Below are positions 17,158 through 17,240 of a stretch of DNA of 17,240 bases, piece by piece. The stretch's first letter is position 1, and each line of letters starts with the position of its first letter. The notes under the pieces were generated by a model, which did no database searches, was not told where the DNA came from, and saw only the letters and a list, made by a program, of their open reading frames with translations. Position numbers and translations under genes: made by a program. The stretch covers positions 1 through 17,240 of the forward strand of contig JAPYLE010000105.1 in assembly GCA_027293795.1 (NCBI GenBank), given 5' to 3'. This DNA is from Rickettsia endosymbiont of Ixodes persulcatus (lineage in GTDB: Bacteria > Pseudomonadota > Alphaproteobacteria > Rickettsiales > Rickettsiaceae).

Positions 17158-17240
17158 AAGATTTGCAGGTAAAATTACGGTGTTGGTATCTTTAGCCAAA
17201 TTACCAAATGCACTGATATATTGTTCGGCTATTTTAAGAG
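17125..17240 (-). pseudogene. Inverted second copy of the SPFH gene 3' part with altered C-terminus (partial)
   Basis: The - strand frame entering from the right edge encodes LKIAEQYISAFGNLAKDTNT, VILPANLSEPSSF, then ADKY and a TGA at 17127-17125. The first 33 residues equal the SPFH protein; the normal ending VTGALTIFNQLKASSEKKIN is replaced by ADKY. If the copy continues beyond the window, it may be a full paralogue with a shortened tail; otherwise it is a fragment or an assembly artefact. Confidence 0.6.
17139..17240 (-). repeat. Right arm of the 102 bp inverted repeat, cut by the window edge
   Basis: It reads, on the - strand, as the 3' part of the SPFH gene. Homology stops abruptly at 17138/16975, leaving a 164-base spacer. 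The arm ends only because the window ends. Confidence 0.97.

Overview
The window is AT-rich, with short overlapping genes, dispersed palindromic repeats, a Rickettsia palindromic element (RPE) inside a coding sequence and a decaying toxin-antitoxin remnant. Together with the gene content this points to an obligate intracellular alphaproteobacterium of the genus Rickettsia, most likely of the spotted fever type. The genus assignment is inferred from family knowledge; no search was run.

Layout. Left flank (1-348): the tail of an unidentified + strand frame, a strong hairpin and a dispersed palindromic repeat. 349-1527 (-): a GT4 glycosyltransferase, divergent by 32 bp from an alpha/beta hydrolase (1560-2321, +). 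After a roughly 160 bp inverted-repeat element come a HAD-like DUF2608 protein (2548-3273, +), whose C-terminus looks frameshifted at an A6 run, and an orphan periplasmic adaptor protein of the HlyD/RND type (3318-4454, +) carrying an in-frame RPE-1 insertion.

The core (13023 down to 4456, - strand) is a tight eight-gene polysaccharide (O-antigen) operon. In transcription order it encodes an RmlD-like reductase, a CapD/CapE-type UDP-GlcNAc 4,6-dehydratase/5-epimerase, a WecB/WbvD-type 2-epimerase, a methyltransferase with a coiled-coil tail, two GT4 glycosyltransferases, a GT2 glycosyltransferase and a last GT4. Seven of the eight overlap or abut the next gene. The first three fit the set that makes UDP-N-acetyl-L-quinovosamine. 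The rest would assemble, and perhaps cap, the glycan. No initiating transferase, flippase, ABC exporter, polymerase or ligase is present, so export must be encoded elsewhere. A TTGCAA-N17-TATATT promoter lies just upstream of the first gene.

Upstream of the operon (13024-13649) are another dispersed palindrome and a frameshifted higA-like antitoxin remnant. Then come ruvX (-), whose start overlaps that of a divergent eptA-like phosphoethanolamine transferase (+), a short hypothetical ORF interrupted by an in-frame stop, and an SPFH/stomatin-family gene (+).

The right edge holds the most unusual structure: the last 102 bases are a near-perfect inverted copy (one mismatch) of the 3' part of the SPFH gene, tail to tail with it. 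This is either a real inverted duplication or a chimeric assembly junction.
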